A DNA stretch of 64,000 bases. Origin: Caldilineaceae bacterium (lineage in GTDB: Bacteria > Chloroflexota > Anaerolineae > Caldilineales > Caldilineaceae). Position numbers and translations under genes: made by a program. The stretch lies in contig JAHBVF010000011.1 in assembly GCA_019637685.1 (NCBI GenBank), positions 1 through 64,000 on the forward strand, in the 5' to 3' direction. The notes beneath the pieces were generated by a model. The model was not told the origin of the DNA and ran no database searches. It was given only the letters and a program-made list of their open reading frames with translations. The number at the start of each line of letters is the position of its first letter. Within the stretch, counting starts at the first letter, position 1. This document shows, one piece after another, positions 25,813-34,834 of this stretch.

Positions 25813-26820
25813 CTACGAGGTGTGCATCCGCCAGCCCGCCAGCATCTGGTCCATCACCCGCGTGGTGCGGGCCGCGCTTTCGCCTGTGCTGGGACAGCGC
25901 CCGACGCCATTCAATTCATCCACAATCGTTTGGATTAGTGGCTGATGCACGTGCTCCGGTTGGGTGACGGGAATCTCCTGCACGCCATCCGCGGTGGTCA
26001 GTTGGATGGGGCTGGTGTCGAAGCAGACAAAGCCTATGCGCCCCTGCGGCCCTTCGATTTCAGTCCAGTCCAGGGCATCCGCCGCGGTGAAAAACCAGGA
26101 ACCCGTGCCCAGCGCGCCGCTCTCAAACGCAAAGCTGCCGGTCACAATATCCTCCGCCGGGTAGTGGCCGCCCTGATTGCTGGCGAAGCCGGAGACATCC
26201 CGAATGGGGCTGACCAGCATATCCACAATGTCCAGCATATGCGCGGCCAGGTCCAGAAAGAGGCCGCCGCCGGCGATGGCCGGGTTGACCCGCCAGGGCA
26301 AGTCCGCCAGGTCCATCGGGCTGCCTGGGCGATGCAATTGGGCGGAGACGGGCTGGCGCAGGCGAATGTTGACCGAACGCACATCCCCGATGACACCGCT
26401 GGCCAGCAGTTCCTGCATTTTTACAAATTTGGGCAACCGCCGCCGGTAGTAGCCCACCCACAGGGGCACGCCCGCGGCTTGGCACGCCTCCACCATTTCC
26501 ACACAGTCGGCGTAGGTGGGGGCCATTGGCTTCTCCACATAGACCGGTTTGCCCGCGGCCGCGGCCAGCAGTGTATATTCTTTGTGGCTGCTGGGCGGCG
26601 TTGCCACGTAGACAGCGTCCACTTCCGGGTCGCCGATGAGGGCCTGCGCGTCGTCGTACCAGCGGGGGACATTGTGGCGCTGGGCAAAGTCTGCGGCCAG
26701 CTCGCCGTTGCGCCGCATCACCGCCACCAGCGCCGAGTTGCGCGCCTTTTGAAAGCCCGGCCCGCTCTTCACTTCGCACACATCCCCACAGCCGATAATG
26801 CCCCAGCGGATTGTTGCCAT
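25813..26820 (-). CDS. Gfo/Idh/MocA-family oxidoreductase
   Basis: A 335-residue NAD(P)-dependent dehydrogenase, probably acting on a sugar or inositol derivative. The N-terminal Rossmann motif is WGIIGCGDVCEV. The family's VYVATPPSSHKEY and catalytic-lysine EKP (VYVEKPMAPTYADC) are present, followed by the C-terminal alpha/beta domain with GGGLFLDLAAHMLDIV (the conserved GGG...D...H). The minus-strand frame stays open far upstream, but ATG 26820 with GAAAGG just before it is the real start. It diverges from the deacetylase gene. Confidence 0.9.
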   Translation of the reverse strand: MATIRWGIIGCGDVCEVKSGPGFQKARNSALVAVMRRNGELAADFAQRHNVPRWYDDAQALIGDPEVDAVYVATPPSSHKEYTLLAAAAGKPVYVEKPMAPTYADCVEMVEACQAAGVPLWVGYYRRRLPKFVKMQELLASGVIGDVRSVNIRLRQPVSAQLHRPGSPMDLADLPWRVNPAIAGGGLFLDLAAHMLDIVDMLVSPIRDVSGFASNQGGHYPAEDIVTGSFAFESGALGTGSWFFTAADALDWTEIEGPQGRIGFVCFDTSPIQLTTADGVQEIPVTQPEHVHQPLIQTIVDELNGVGRCPSTGESAARTTRVMDQMLAGWRMHTS

Positions 26821-26830
26821 TTTTTCTGCC

Positions 26831-26891
26831 TTTCGTGTAAGCCTTTCGTGTCGTGTAAGCCGCTCGTGCCGAGTAAGTCGTTCATGTCGAG
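26831..26891. repeat. degenerate 21-bp tandem repeat
   Basis: About three units built around TCGTGT(C)GTGTAAGCC and TCGTGCCGAGTAAGTCG lie just upstream of the oxidoreductase start. In the minus-strand frame each unit reads HERLTR. It probably represents slippage-prone intergenic sequence rather than coding sequence. Confidence 0.5.
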
Positions 26892-27018
26892 GGTTGTGGA
26901 ATTGCAGGAGAATGGGGGTGACGCGCTTCCTTCGGCCTGTCTTCCTTCTATCGGTTTTGCGTTCACTGCCGCCTGGTGGTATTCTGCCTCTATTCTGTCC
27001 ACCACCGAAGATCTGCCC

Positions 27019-28518
27019 ATGCGTTTCCCAGCCTTTATTCTCGCTATTCTGTTCTTTCTGGCAAGTCTGCTCCCTGTGGACGCGGCCGACCCGGCCTGCC
27101 CCAACTGTGCGCCCTTGCCTGTGGGGGCGCTGCCCGCGGGGGCGCTGCGTCTGCCCTATCGCTGGGTGGAAGACGGAATGGTCACGCTGGCACAGAACCG
27201 GCAGAGCGACGGCTGGTCTGCTGCATTGCAAAGCGGCGTAGAGGTGCGCACCTCCCCTTTGCAGGCCGTGGGCGATCTGAATGGCGATGCCATCGATGAC
27301 CGGGCGATTCTGTTGGAAAGCCGGGCCAGCCGTCGGGGACCCTATGCGGGCGGAACCCGTTGGGAGTTGCTCGTTCTGTTGGGCAGCGCCGACGGGAGCG
27401 AGTACGCCGCGGCCGGTGTTACTTTCAGCCTCTCTCTGCGTGTCACCGATCTGTCCATCGCCGACGGCCAGGTGCAAACATCCCTGGCCGCGGGGGACGA
27501 GCATTTTGCCACGGCCTTTGTGCTGGAAGACGACGGGCTGTACCGGGCTGATGGGGAAATGACCAGTCTGACCCATTTGGTACGCCGGGAGGAGACGCTC
27601 TCCAAAATTGCGTCCCATTACGGCGTGACAGTGGCCGACCTGATGGCTCGCAATGGGATCGCGGATGCCAATCAGGTGTTCATTGGCCAGCCCCTGTTCA
27701 TCCAGTCCACCCAGCCGGTGCAGGAGAGCGTTGCGGGTGTGCCTTTTGTCTTTTTTGGGCTGCCGGGCGAAGAGATGTTGCCCGGTGACACACCCCTGCC
27801 TTTGCGCCCGGCCCAGCACATCGTTCAGCCCGGCGAACGCTGGGAACAGATCGCGGCCCGCCATCGGGTGGCCCTGCCCGCGCTCATCGACTACAACGGC
27901 CTGCGTCTGAGCGCTGCGCCCGTTCCCGGTCAGGTCATCTTTATCCCCGGCATCCCCCGGAAAAAGGTGCTTTATCTCACCTTTGACGACGGCCCCCACG
28001 AGGAATGGACACCGAAATTTCTCGATCTGCTGGCCCGCTTTGATGCCCACGCCACCTTTTTCGTCAACGGCGTTTACGCCAACATCTATCCCAAACTGAT
28101 CCAGCGGGAGATCGCGGAGGGGCACGGCGTTGCCAACCACTCCTATTATCATTCCCACTTCGACAAACTGACGCTGGATCGGGTGGCCTGGGATCTGATC
28201 TCCACCCAGACAGCCATCGGCGTGGACAACCAGGCCCCCTGTTTTCGCCCGCCCTATGGCATTTTGCCCCCGGCCGCCTGGAATGTGGTGGCCGCGCAAG
28301 GCTATGAGGTGGTCATTTGGGATATCGACAGCCTGGACTGGAAACAGACCGATGCCCAGGCCATTGCCGCGCCGGTGCTGGAGCGTGCCTATGACGGCGC
28401 GATTGTCCTGATGCACGATGGCGGGGATGAGCGGCCCGCCACCCTTGCCGCGCTGGAAACAGTGCTGACCGAGTTGGGCAGCCAGGGCTATCGCTTTGAG
28501 GCGTACTGTAAGCGGTAA
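27019..28518 (+). CDS. secreted LysM polysaccharide deacetylase
   Basis: A 499-residue exported enzyme. Signal peptide 1-23 (MRFPAFILAILFFLASLLPVDA); about 160 residues with a DLNGDAIDDRAILLES FG-GAP-like stretch; LysM 1 (about 187-230, LVRREETLSKIASHYGVT); LysM 2 (about 267-310, HIVQPGERWEQIAARHRV); then a NodB domain from about 317. NodB motifs are complete: TFDDGPHEEWT, HSYYHSHFD (metal HxxxH), RPPYG, DIDSLDW and LMHDGGD. It would remove N-acetyl groups from peptidoglycan or another wall glycan held by LysM. ATG 27019 is chosen for the signal peptide; the frame is open for another kilobase upstream. Confidence 0.9.
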   Translation: MRFPAFILAILFFLASLLPVDAADPACPNCAPLPVGALPAGALRLPYRWVEDGMVTLAQNRQSDGWSAALQSGVEVRTSPLQAVGDLNGDAIDDRAILLESRASRRGPYAGGTRWELLVLLGSADGSEYAAAGVTFSLSLRVTDLSIADGQVQTSLAAGDEHFATAFVLEDDGLYRADGEMTSLTHLVRREETLSKIASHYGVTVADLMARNGIADANQVFIGQPLFIQSTQPVQESVAGVPFVFFGLPGEEMLPGDTPLPLRPAQHIVQPGERWEQIAARHRVALPALIDYNGLRLSAAPVPGQVIFIPGIPRKKVLYLTFDDGPHEEWTPKFLDLLARFDAHATFFVNGVYANIYPKLIQREIAEGHGVANHSYYHSHFDKLTLDRVAWDLISTQTAIGVDNQAPCFRPPYGILPPAAWNVVAAQGYEVVIWDIDSLDWKQTDAQAIAAPVLERAYDGAIVLMHDGGDERPATLAALETVLTELGSQGYRFEAYCKR

Positions 28519-28557
28519 TCCTGGGAAGGGCAATGCGTGGAGGGCGTCCTCACCCCC

Positions 28558-29787
28558 TCATCCCTCTCCTCTCTCTGCCAGTACACCCAGTTTCCCCCCA
28601 GCAGAATCCCCTTCTTTCACCAGCACAAATCCTATCAATCCAACCAACGCCATTCCGGCCCAAAAGAGATAGGGCACACCTGGACCGTAGACCGACAGGC
28701 TGTTGCCAGCGGGCGGCGACAGGACCGAGCCGATCTGGGAGATGGACATAATCAGCCCCACGGCTGTCCCCGCGTAGGTAGCGCCCACTTCTTTGATTTC
28801 GATGATAAATGTCATGAGCAGGGCCATAAAGCCGTCGCGCACAACACCGGCCAGGATGACCGCACCCCAGACCAGCACACCGTCGGCGATGCTCAGCAGG
28901 CCAAAACCACTGGCAATCATCAGCGACGCCACCATCAGCACCTTCCGTCGCGAGCCGAGCCGACCGGAGAGCAGGGCGATGGGAATGGTGCAGAGCAGGC
29001 TGGCCGCGTGGAAGGTCGCCAGGGCGCGGTCCGCGGTGGCAGGCTCCCAGCCCAGCCCCCGCAGATAGAGGGGCAGATAGCCCAGGCCGCCCTGAATACA
29101 ACTGCCTATGCCCAGCATCGCCAGTCCCAGCAGCCAGATAGTGGGCACACCGGCCACGTGGCGCAGGCTCTCGGAGAGGGGGCGGTGGGGAACGCTGCCT
29201 TTGGCCGGTCGCTGTCCTTCCGGCCCGTCCGCGGTGGTGGCCCAGACCAGCGCCACCAGCACGGCCAGCCCGCCATAGACAAAGAGGACATTGCGCCAGC
29301 CGCCCAGCAACGGCGAAAAGACCGTTGCGCCCAGCAGGGAGCCGAGCATAAAGCCCAGGGCCATTCCCGCCGAGACGATCGCATTGGCCAGCCCCAGCCG
29401 CTTGCCCGTGAACCAGACGCCGCAGGTCTTGTGGACATTCGTGGGAACCATCAGCGGGAAGAGACCGGCCAGCACGACTGTCCCCGCCAGCATCTCGTAA
29501 GAGGTGGCGAACCCCCGCAGCGCGCCCACAATACCCGTGAGCGCGCAGAAATAGATGAGCGCGTGCTTGGCCCCGATGCGGTCGCCGATGATGCCGCCGA
29601 GCAGACTCATCACAATGCCGGTCAGGGAACCCAGGCCCCAAATCACGCCGATCTGCACAATATCCAAGTGCAGATCACCGGCGATTTCACTAAAGAGCAC
29701 AGGCAGAGACATAGCCGGGATCGCCACCACCAGCATATGGGTCAGGGCGGAGAGGGTGAGAATGTACCATTTGTACCAGGGGCGCAT
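28558..29787 (-). CDS. MFS transporter
   Basis: A 409-residue major facilitator with about 12 hydrophobic segments. The loop 2-3 signature appears as GGIIGDRIGAKH, and the second-half counterpart as SGRLGSRRKVLMV. The N-terminal WYILTLSALTHMLVVAIPAMSLPVLF and the long central loop (DGPEGQRPAKGSVPHRPLSE) are typical of the oxalate/formate or cyanate-like MFS groups, but the substrate cannot be told. It converges with the deacetylase gene and follows Tex in the same direction. Confidence 0.85.
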   Translation of the reverse strand: MRPWYKWYILTLSALTHMLVVAIPAMSLPVLFSEIAGDLHLDIVQIGVIWGLGSLTGIVMSLLGGIIGDRIGAKHALIYFCALTGIVGALRGFATSYEMLAGTVVLAGLFPLMVPTNVHKTCGVWFTGKRLGLANAIVSAGMALGFMLGSLLGATVFSPLLGGWRNVLFVYGGLAVLVALVWATTADGPEGQRPAKGSVPHRPLSESLRHVAGVPTIWLLGLAMLGIGSCIQGGLGYLPLYLRGLGWEPATADRALATFHAASLLCTIPIALLSGRLGSRRKVLMVASLMIASGFGLLSIADGVLVWGAVILAGVVRDGFMALLMTFIIEIKEVGATYAGTAVGLIMSISQIGSVLSPPAGNSLSVYGPGVPYLFWAGMALVGLIGFVLVKEGDSAGGKLGVLAERGEG

Positions 29788-29821
29788 GGGGGTGCTTTCG
29801 TGTAGGGTTTGTTCTTAAGGT

Positions 29822-29843
29822 AGCCACTGATGAACGCTGATAA
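29822..29843 (-). repeat. dispersed intergenic repeat, copy 2
   Basis: Exact reverse-complement copy of the 22-base string at 10894-10915, located between the Tex and MFS genes. Related variants follow immediately (AAACACGGATGAAAACAGATG). Confidence 0.6.
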
Positions 29844-29895
29844 ACACGGATGAAAACAGATGATGGGATGGTGAGATGCGTACCCCATTATCTCA

Positions 29896-32109
29896 TCATT
29901 CCGCCGCGTCTTTCATACTCAGGCCAATCCGTCCCCGGGCCGCGTCGATTGTCAACACCCGCACGCTCACCACATCCCCCACCCGCACCACCGCGTGGGG
30001 ATCGGAGACGTAGCGGTCGGCCATCTCGGAGATGTGCACCAGCCCGTCCTGTTTGACGCCGATGTCCACAAACGCGCCAAAGGCGACGACATTGCGCACA
30101 GTCCCGGTCAGGGTCATGCCTTCCCGCAGATCGTCCATGGAAAGCACATCTGCCCGCAACTGCACCGGCGGCAGATCATCCCGGGGGTCCCGGCCCGGTT
30201 TGGCCAGCGCGTCCAGAATGTCGGCCAGCGTCGGCTCGCCTACGCCCAGCATTTGGGACAGATGGCGGCTCTCCTGGCGCATTCTGTCCAGGGGCAGAGC
30301 GGCCAGGGAGTCGAAGGGTGCGGCCAGCCGTTCCACCACCGGGTAACTCTCCGGGTGGATGGCGGTGTTGTCCAGGGGGTTGTCGCCGTCGGGGATGCGC
30401 AGAAAGCCCGCGGCCTGCTCGTAGGCTTTGGGACCCACGCCCTTCACCTTCAAAATCTGCGCCCGGCTGCGGAAGGGGCCATTCTCGTCCCGGTGGGCCA
30501 CCACATTTTCCGCGGTGCGGCCCGTCAGCCCGGCCACCTGGGCCAGAAGCGCGGGGGAGGCGGTGTTCACATTCACCCCCACACTGTTGACCACCGACTC
30601 CACCACTCCGTCCAACGCACCGGCCAGACGCTTCTGGTCCACGTCGTGCTGATAGAGACCCACGCCGATACTCTGGGGATCGATCTTCACCAGTTCGGCC
30701 AGAGGGTCTTGCAGACGGCGGGCAATGGAAACCGCGCCCCGGATGGAGACATCCAGATCGGGGAATTCCTGGCGGGCCAGGGGCGAGGCGGAATAGACGC
30801 TGGCCCCGGCTTCGTTGACGAGGGCGTAGGCGAGGGGCGAGGAGGGAGGGGCGAGTTGCGAATTGCGAGTGGCGAGTTGCGAATTGCGAGTGGCGAGTTG
30901 CGAATTGCGAGTGGCGAGTTGCGATTTCACCAGATCGGCGACGAGTTGTTCGGTCTCTCGGCTGGCTGTGCCGTTGCCGATGGCGATGGCCTGCACGTCG
31001 AACTGCTGCACCAGCTCGGCCAGCTCGGCCAGGGCCTCGGAACGGCGGTTCTGGGGCGGATGGGGATAGACGGTCGTCGTGTGCAGCAGTTTGCCTGTGG
31101 CGTCGCAGACCGCGACTTTGCAGCCCGTGCGGTAGGCCGGATCGATGCCCATCACCACCCGGCCACGCAGGGGCGGCTGGAGGAGCAGGGCGCGCAGGTT
31201 CTTCTGGAAAGCGCCGATGGCGTGGGTGTCCGCGGCTTCGGTCAGAGCCTTGCGGCTCTCCCGCTCCATGGCCGGGGCGAGCAGGCGGCTGTAGCCGTCT
31301 TCGATGGCAGCTTCCAACTGTCCGGCAAAGGGCGAGCGGGGGTTGCGCTGGAGCAGACGCTCGGCGTGCTGGCGGATTTCGGCTTCTGGCCCGGCGATAG
31401 AGACCCGCAGAATCTTCTCGTTTTCGCCCCGGTTCAGGGCCAGCACCTGATGGGGCTGCACCCGACGCACAGTCGAGGCGAAGTTGTGGTAGAGTTCATA
31501 CTTGGCCTGTTCGTCCGCGCCCTCTGCGACCAGACGCGCGGCCACATCGCCCTTTTCGTAAAAACGCTCTCTGGCAAACTGGCGGATAGCCGCGGTTTCG
31601 GCCATCTGCTCGGCCACAATATCCCGGGCACCGGCCAAAGCCGCTTCCACATCGGGCACATCCGCGGAGAGAAATGGCCGGGCCGCGCTTTCCGGTCTGC
31701 CGCTGCTGGGCTGGGCCAAAATCGTTTGGGCCAGGGGTTCCAGACCCAATTCTCTGGCTACGGTGGCCCGGGTGCGCCGTTTGGGGCGATAGGGCAGATA
31801 GATGTCTTCCACGGCCTGCAATGTGTCGGCGGCGGCAATGGCGGCTTCCAGTTCTGTCGTCAGTTTCTCCATCTCGGCCAGGGAAGCCAGCACCGCCTGC
31901 TTGCGTTCGTCTAGGCCGCGCAGATAGGCCAGTCGCTCGGCGATGGCGCGCAGTTGCTCTTCGTCCAGCCCGCCCGTGCGCTCTTTGCGATAGCGGGCAA
32001 TGAAGGGGATTGTGTTGCCTTCGTCCAGCAGTTCCACCGCGCCGGCCACCTGCCGGGGCTGGGTTTGGGTGGCGGTGGCAATGGCGCGGATGAGTTGTTC
32101 GTTTGTCAT
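29896..32109 (-). CDS. tex: Tex-family RNA-binding protein
   Basis: A 737-residue Tex protein, the bacterial counterpart of Spt6. Order: N-terminal helical/HTH region (TVPFIARYRKERTGGLDEEQL), YqgF-like RNase H fold (MGIDPAYRTGCKVAVCD), the invariant LVNEAGASVYSAS...FPDLDVSIRGAVSIARRLQDPLAELVKIDP, helix-hairpin-helix (FRSRAQILKVKGVGPKAYEQAAGFLRI) and a C-terminal S1 domain (LTGTVRNVVAFGAFVDIGVKQDGLVHISEM). ATG 32109 is the conserved start. Residues about 394-420 are a NSQLATR repeat encoded by a 21-bp tandem repeat, an insertion just before the conserved YALVNEAGASVYSAS. Confidence 0.92.
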   Translation of the reverse strand: MTNEQLIRAIATATQTQPRQVAGAVELLDEGNTIPFIARYRKERTGGLDEEQLRAIAERLAYLRGLDERKQAVLASLAEMEKLTTELEAAIAAADTLQAVEDIYLPYRPKRRTRATVARELGLEPLAQTILAQPSSGRPESAARPFLSADVPDVEAALAGARDIVAEQMAETAAIRQFARERFYEKGDVAARLVAEGADEQAKYELYHNFASTVRRVQPHQVLALNRGENEKILRVSIAGPEAEIRQHAERLLQRNPRSPFAGQLEAAIEDGYSRLLAPAMERESRKALTEAADTHAIGAFQKNLRALLLQPPLRGRVVMGIDPAYRTGCKVAVCDATGKLLHTTTVYPHPPQNRRSEALAELAELVQQFDVQAIAIGNGTASRETEQLVADLVKSQLATRNSQLATRNSQLATRNSQLAPPSSPLAYALVNEAGASVYSASPLARQEFPDLDVSIRGAVSIARRLQDPLAELVKIDPQSIGVGLYQHDVDQKRLAGALDGVVESVVNSVGVNVNTASPALLAQVAGLTGRTAENVVAHRDENGPFRSRAQILKVKGVGPKAYEQAAGFLRIPDGDNPLDNTAIHPESYPVVERLAAPFDSLAALPLDRMRQESRHLSQMLGVGEPTLADILDALAKPGRDPRDDLPPVQLRADVLSMDDLREGMTLTGTVRNVVAFGAFVDIGVKQDGLVHISEMADRYVSDPHAVVRVGDVVSVRVLTIDAARGRIGLSMKDAAE
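30849..30925 (-). repeat. 21-bp in-frame tandem repeat in tex
   Basis: The unit GCGAGTTGCGAATTGCGAGTG occurs three times in a row, with a fourth partial copy. The two halves (GCGAGTTGC and GAATTGCGAGT) are themselves partly palindromic. In the gene it reads SQLATRN repeated, a low-complexity insertion. Confidence 0.85.
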
Positions 32110-32234
32110 AGGGGTATCAGCTATTGGGTGTTGGATGTTTTGTAGGTCACGCCGGAGACGTGACAAACAGCGACTTTCCCGTCGGCCACACTGTCCGGCC
32201 AGAGACCGGATCTGCAGAAGACTGACCGTCCGTT

Positions 32235-32251
32235 GACCGCTGTCAGCGGTC
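32235..32251. promoter_or_regulatory. perfect palindrome upstream of the Nudix regulator
   Basis: GACCGCTG-T-CAGCGGTC, an 8-bp perfect inverted repeat about 80 bases before the Nudix/NrtR-like start and in the divergent gap from tex. It could be an operator for the NrtR-like protein or a REP-like sequence; the terminator at 34835-34884 has a related GACCGCCAG stem. Confidence 0.35.
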
Positions 32252-32328
32252 GTCCGTTTGCACTGGCTACTCTGGGCGTGTAGAATCTCATTATACGTCA
32301 AGAGGTACTGAAACGAGGATAGCAGTCA

Positions 32329-33057
32329 ATGATGGGTCAAGCACAATCCCAGAGCGCGGCCGGCATGCAACAGTATACATACGCCTACCCCCGTCCATCG
32401 GTGACAGTGGATGTGGTGCTTTTTACTTTCAGCGCTGGAGAACTGCGCACACTGCTCATCCAGCGCGCGGGCACACCTTTTTTGAACCAGTGGGCGCTGC
32501 CCGGTGGTTTTGTGCGGATGGACGAGAGTCTGGAAGCCGCGGCTGAGCGGGAACTGCTGGAAGAGACCGGCGTGCGCGATGTCTATCTGGAGCAGCTCTA
32601 CACCTTTGGCGAACCAGAGCGGGACCCGCGAGGTCGGGTGATTACTGTTGTCTACTTTGCCCTGCTCAGCGCGGATCAGGCCGCGCGCATGGCCGTGCGC
32701 GGGGGCGACGACGCCCGGGACGCCCGCTGGTGGAACGTCTACGATCTGCCCGAGCTGGCCTTCGACCACGCGCCGATTCTGGACTACGCGCTGCAACGCC
32801 TGCGCTGGAAGCTGGAATATACGGCTCTGGGCTTTCTGCTGCTGCCTGCCCAATTCACCCTCTCTGAATTGCAGTCGGTCTACGAGACTGTGCTGCGGGA
32901 AGCGCTGGACAAGCGCAACTTTCGGCGCAAGATTCTGGCCGCGGATATTCTGGAAGAGAGCGGCGACTATCGGGAAGGCGATCACCGCCCGGCCAAGCTC
33001 TACCGCTTCACGGCCAAAGCGATTGAGTTGGAGCAGGCGCGGCGGCGCTTTCCGTAG
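32329..33057 (+). CDS. Nudix hydrolase/NrtR-like regulator
   Basis: A 242-residue protein with an N-terminal Nudix domain and a C-terminal winged helix. The Nudix box is complete: G-x5-E-x7-REL-x-EETGV within GGFVRMDESLEAAAERELLEE, so catalysis may be retained. The C-terminal part (about 160-235; FTLSELQSVYETVL, LDKRNFRRKILA) matches NrtR/NadQ-like regulators and related ADP-ribose-type pyrophosphatases. NrtR senses ADP-ribose and controls NAD genes, but no such genes are in the window. GAGG lies 10 bases before the ATG. Confidence 0.85.
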   Translation: MMGQAQSQSAAGMQQYTYAYPRPSVTVDVVLFTFSAGELRTLLIQRAGTPFLNQWALPGGFVRMDESLEAAAERELLEETGVRDVYLEQLYTFGEPERDPRGRVITVVYFALLSADQAARMAVRGGDDARDARWWNVYDLPELAFDHAPILDYALQRLRWKLEYTALGFLLLPAQFTLSELQSVYETVLREALDKRNFRRKILAADILEESGDYREGDHRPAKLYRFTAKAIELEQARRRFP

Positions 33058-33170
33058 GGTTCTGTGGCGGCGAGACGCGAAGAAGGAAACCGGAGGGAGT
33101 TTGGTCCCACGATCTGGGGCCGCTATAATTGGGAATGAAGCCGTGTGGCTGTTTGCAAAGGAAAACCGAT

Positions 33171-33464
33171 ATGACTCTTGACCAGATTTTGCAGGATATT
33201 CACGCGCTGGAAGAAGACTTGAATATGTATGAGCGTAAGTACGGCGTACTATCAGAAACCTTTTACGACGCGTATATGCAGGGAGAGGAAGCACCAGAAG
33301 CTGCGTGGGTGGCCGATTGGAACGATTGGGCCGGTGTGCATGAAATTTGGCTTGACCGCCGACAAAAATATCAAACGGTCATCGCTCTGTTACAGAAGCA
33401 GACAAAACTGATCGATCTGATTCAACGGGTAGCCCATCGTGAATCCATTTCAATCCCTGCGTGA
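33171..33464 (+). CDS. putative antitoxin partner of the TumE-like toxin
   Basis: A 97-residue, acidic, helical protein with MYERKYGVLSETFYDAYMQG and WAGVHEIWLDRRQKY. This pattern recurs in small proteins encoded just before DUF6516/TumE-like toxins in cyanobacteria and Chloroflexota. It overlaps the toxin frame by 26 bases, as is usual for toxin-antitoxin pairs. AAAGGA precedes ATG 33171; the frame is open to 33129. The antitoxin role is inferred from gene order and sequence style. Confidence 0.55.
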   Translation: MTLDQILQDIHALEEDLNMYERKYGVLSETFYDAYMQGEEAPEAAWVADWNDWAGVHEIWLDRRQKYQTVIALLQKQTKLIDLIQRVAHRESISIPA

Positions 33465-33870
33465 GTATGAGGAATTTCTGTATACACTTGTGCAACGCTA
33501 TCCAGTCGTGGCCGCTTCCACGCTGGTGGTCGCGCGACGGGGAGCCACGATTGCCACTGTGAATGGCGATGTCATTTTTCATAATGGGTATCGGCTGGCT
33601 GTCCGTGAGCGTCTTGTCTTTGACGAAGGCCCGGTTGTGCTGGTGCGCTACAGTTATGAAGTTTGGCGGGGTCAGAATCAGGAATACTGGTATGATCCAC
33701 AGCCACATCCCACTGACCCATCTCTTGCCCTCAACCATCCCCACCACAAACACGTGCCGCCCGACCTCAAACACAATCGCATTGTCGCGCCGTAACTGAG
33801 CTTTGACAGGCCGAATCTGCCCTTTCTGATTCAAGAGGTGGAGGGGCTGTTGCGACGGGAAGACGAGTAA
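33439..33870 (+). pseudogene. TumE-like (DUF6516-type) toxin frame broken by one stop codon
   Basis: From GTG 33439 the frame reads 118 residues to a TAA at 33793-33795, with SYEVWRGQNQEYWYDPQPHP and LNHPHHKHVPPDLKHNR, motifs of the DUF6516/TumE-like toxins. Past the TAA the same frame continues for 24 residues (LSFDRPNLPFLIQEVEGLL...) to a second TAA at 33870, which is the expected C-terminus of the family. So one nonsense change appears to have truncated it. The truncated product could still be made and fold. Confidence 0.65.
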
Positions 33871-33913
33871 TCCCTGTTTCTGATACTCGATTCACACACC
33901 AAAGGAAAATTTC

Positions 33914-34828
33914 ATGACGACACTACCCACCAAAACCCTGGGCCGCACCGGACTGAATGTCACCCAACTGGGCTACGGCGCGATGGAAGTGCGGGGAACC
34001 CGCATCTGGGGCGGGCGTCCCTGCTCCGACGAGCAGGCGTCCACGATTCTCAACGCGGTGGTCGATGCGGGCATCAACTTTATCGACACCTCCAACGATT
34101 ACGGGCTGAGCGAACTCTACATCGGACGCCATCTGGCCGCACGCCGGGACGAGTATTTCCTGGCGACCAAATGTGGCTGCCACGTCCAATGGGCGGGGGA
34201 TCACGACGAGACACCCCACGTCTGGACGCGGGAAAACATTCTGCGCAACATCGGCGATTCCCTGCAGAAGATGGGCACAGACTACGTGGACCTGCTCCAG
34301 TTTCACAACATCGACGTGGAAAGCTGCGAAAAGGGCAAGCTGGTAGCAGTGTTGCAGGAACTCAAAGCCGCGGGGGCCATCCGCTTTCTGGGCGCGTCCA
34401 GCGTTTCGCCCCATCTGGGCACATTCATCGACTGGGGCGTCTTCGATGTCTTTCAGATTCCCTATTCGGCCCTGGAACGCCGCCACGAGAATCTCATCAC
34501 AAAGGCCGCGGAGCAGGGCGCGGGGATTATTATCCGGGGCGGCGTGGCCAAAGGCGAACCCGGCGCGGGGCTGGGCAATGCCAACCGCTGGGACATCTAC
34601 GAAAAGGCGGGGCTGGATGAACTGCGGGAAGTCGGCGAGAGCCGCACAGCCTTTCTGCTGCGTTTCACCCTCAGCCATCCCCACTGCCACACGACGATTG
34701 TGGGCACACAGAATCCCAAACACCTGCAAGAGAATATCGCCGTGGCTGCCAAAGGCCCCCTGCCCGCGGATGTCTACGCCGAGGCCAAGCGGCGGCTGGA
34801 CGCGGCGGGAGAGAGTCCGGAAGGATAG
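33914..34828 (+). CDS. aldo/keto reductase
   Basis: A 304-residue TIM-barrel NADPH-dependent reductase. It begins TKTLGRTGLNVTQLGYGAM, has the catalytic Asp/Tyr in FIDTSNDYGLSELYIG, the lysine in FLATKCG and the histidine in DLLQFHNID. The cofactor end reads TTIVGTQNPKHLQENI. It is closest in style to the YghZ/L-glyceraldehyde reductase-like AKRs; the substrate is unknown. AAAGGA precedes the ATG and a strong hairpin follows the stop. Confidence 0.9.
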   Translation: MTTLPTKTLGRTGLNVTQLGYGAMEVRGTRIWGGRPCSDEQASTILNAVVDAGINFIDTSNDYGLSELYIGRHLAARRDEYFLATKCGCHVQWAGDHDETPHVWTRENILRNIGDSLQKMGTDYVDLLQFHNIDVESCEKGKLVAVLQELKAAGAIRFLGASSVSPHLGTFIDWGVFDVFQIPYSALERRHENLITKAAEQGAGIIIRGGVAKGEPGAGLGNANRWDIYEKAGLDELREVGESRTAFLLRFTLSHPHCHTTIVGTQNPKHLQENIAVAAKGPLPADVYAEAKRRLDAAGESPEG

Positions 34829-34834
34829 GACGCG

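Noticed and set aside
25945..27018. Upstream extension of the deacetylase frame to 857 codons
   Set aside because: It is antisense to the oxidoreductase; the signal peptide begins at ATG 27019.
26821..28533. Upstream extension of the Gfo/Idh/MocA frame to 906 codons
   Set aside because: The extension is antisense to the deacetylase gene, lacks motifs and crosses a tandem repeat; ATG 26820 has its own ribosome site and gives the family length.
30849..30925. Possible CRISPR-like array
   Set aside because: The 21-bp units are directly adjacent with no spacers and keep the tex reading frame.
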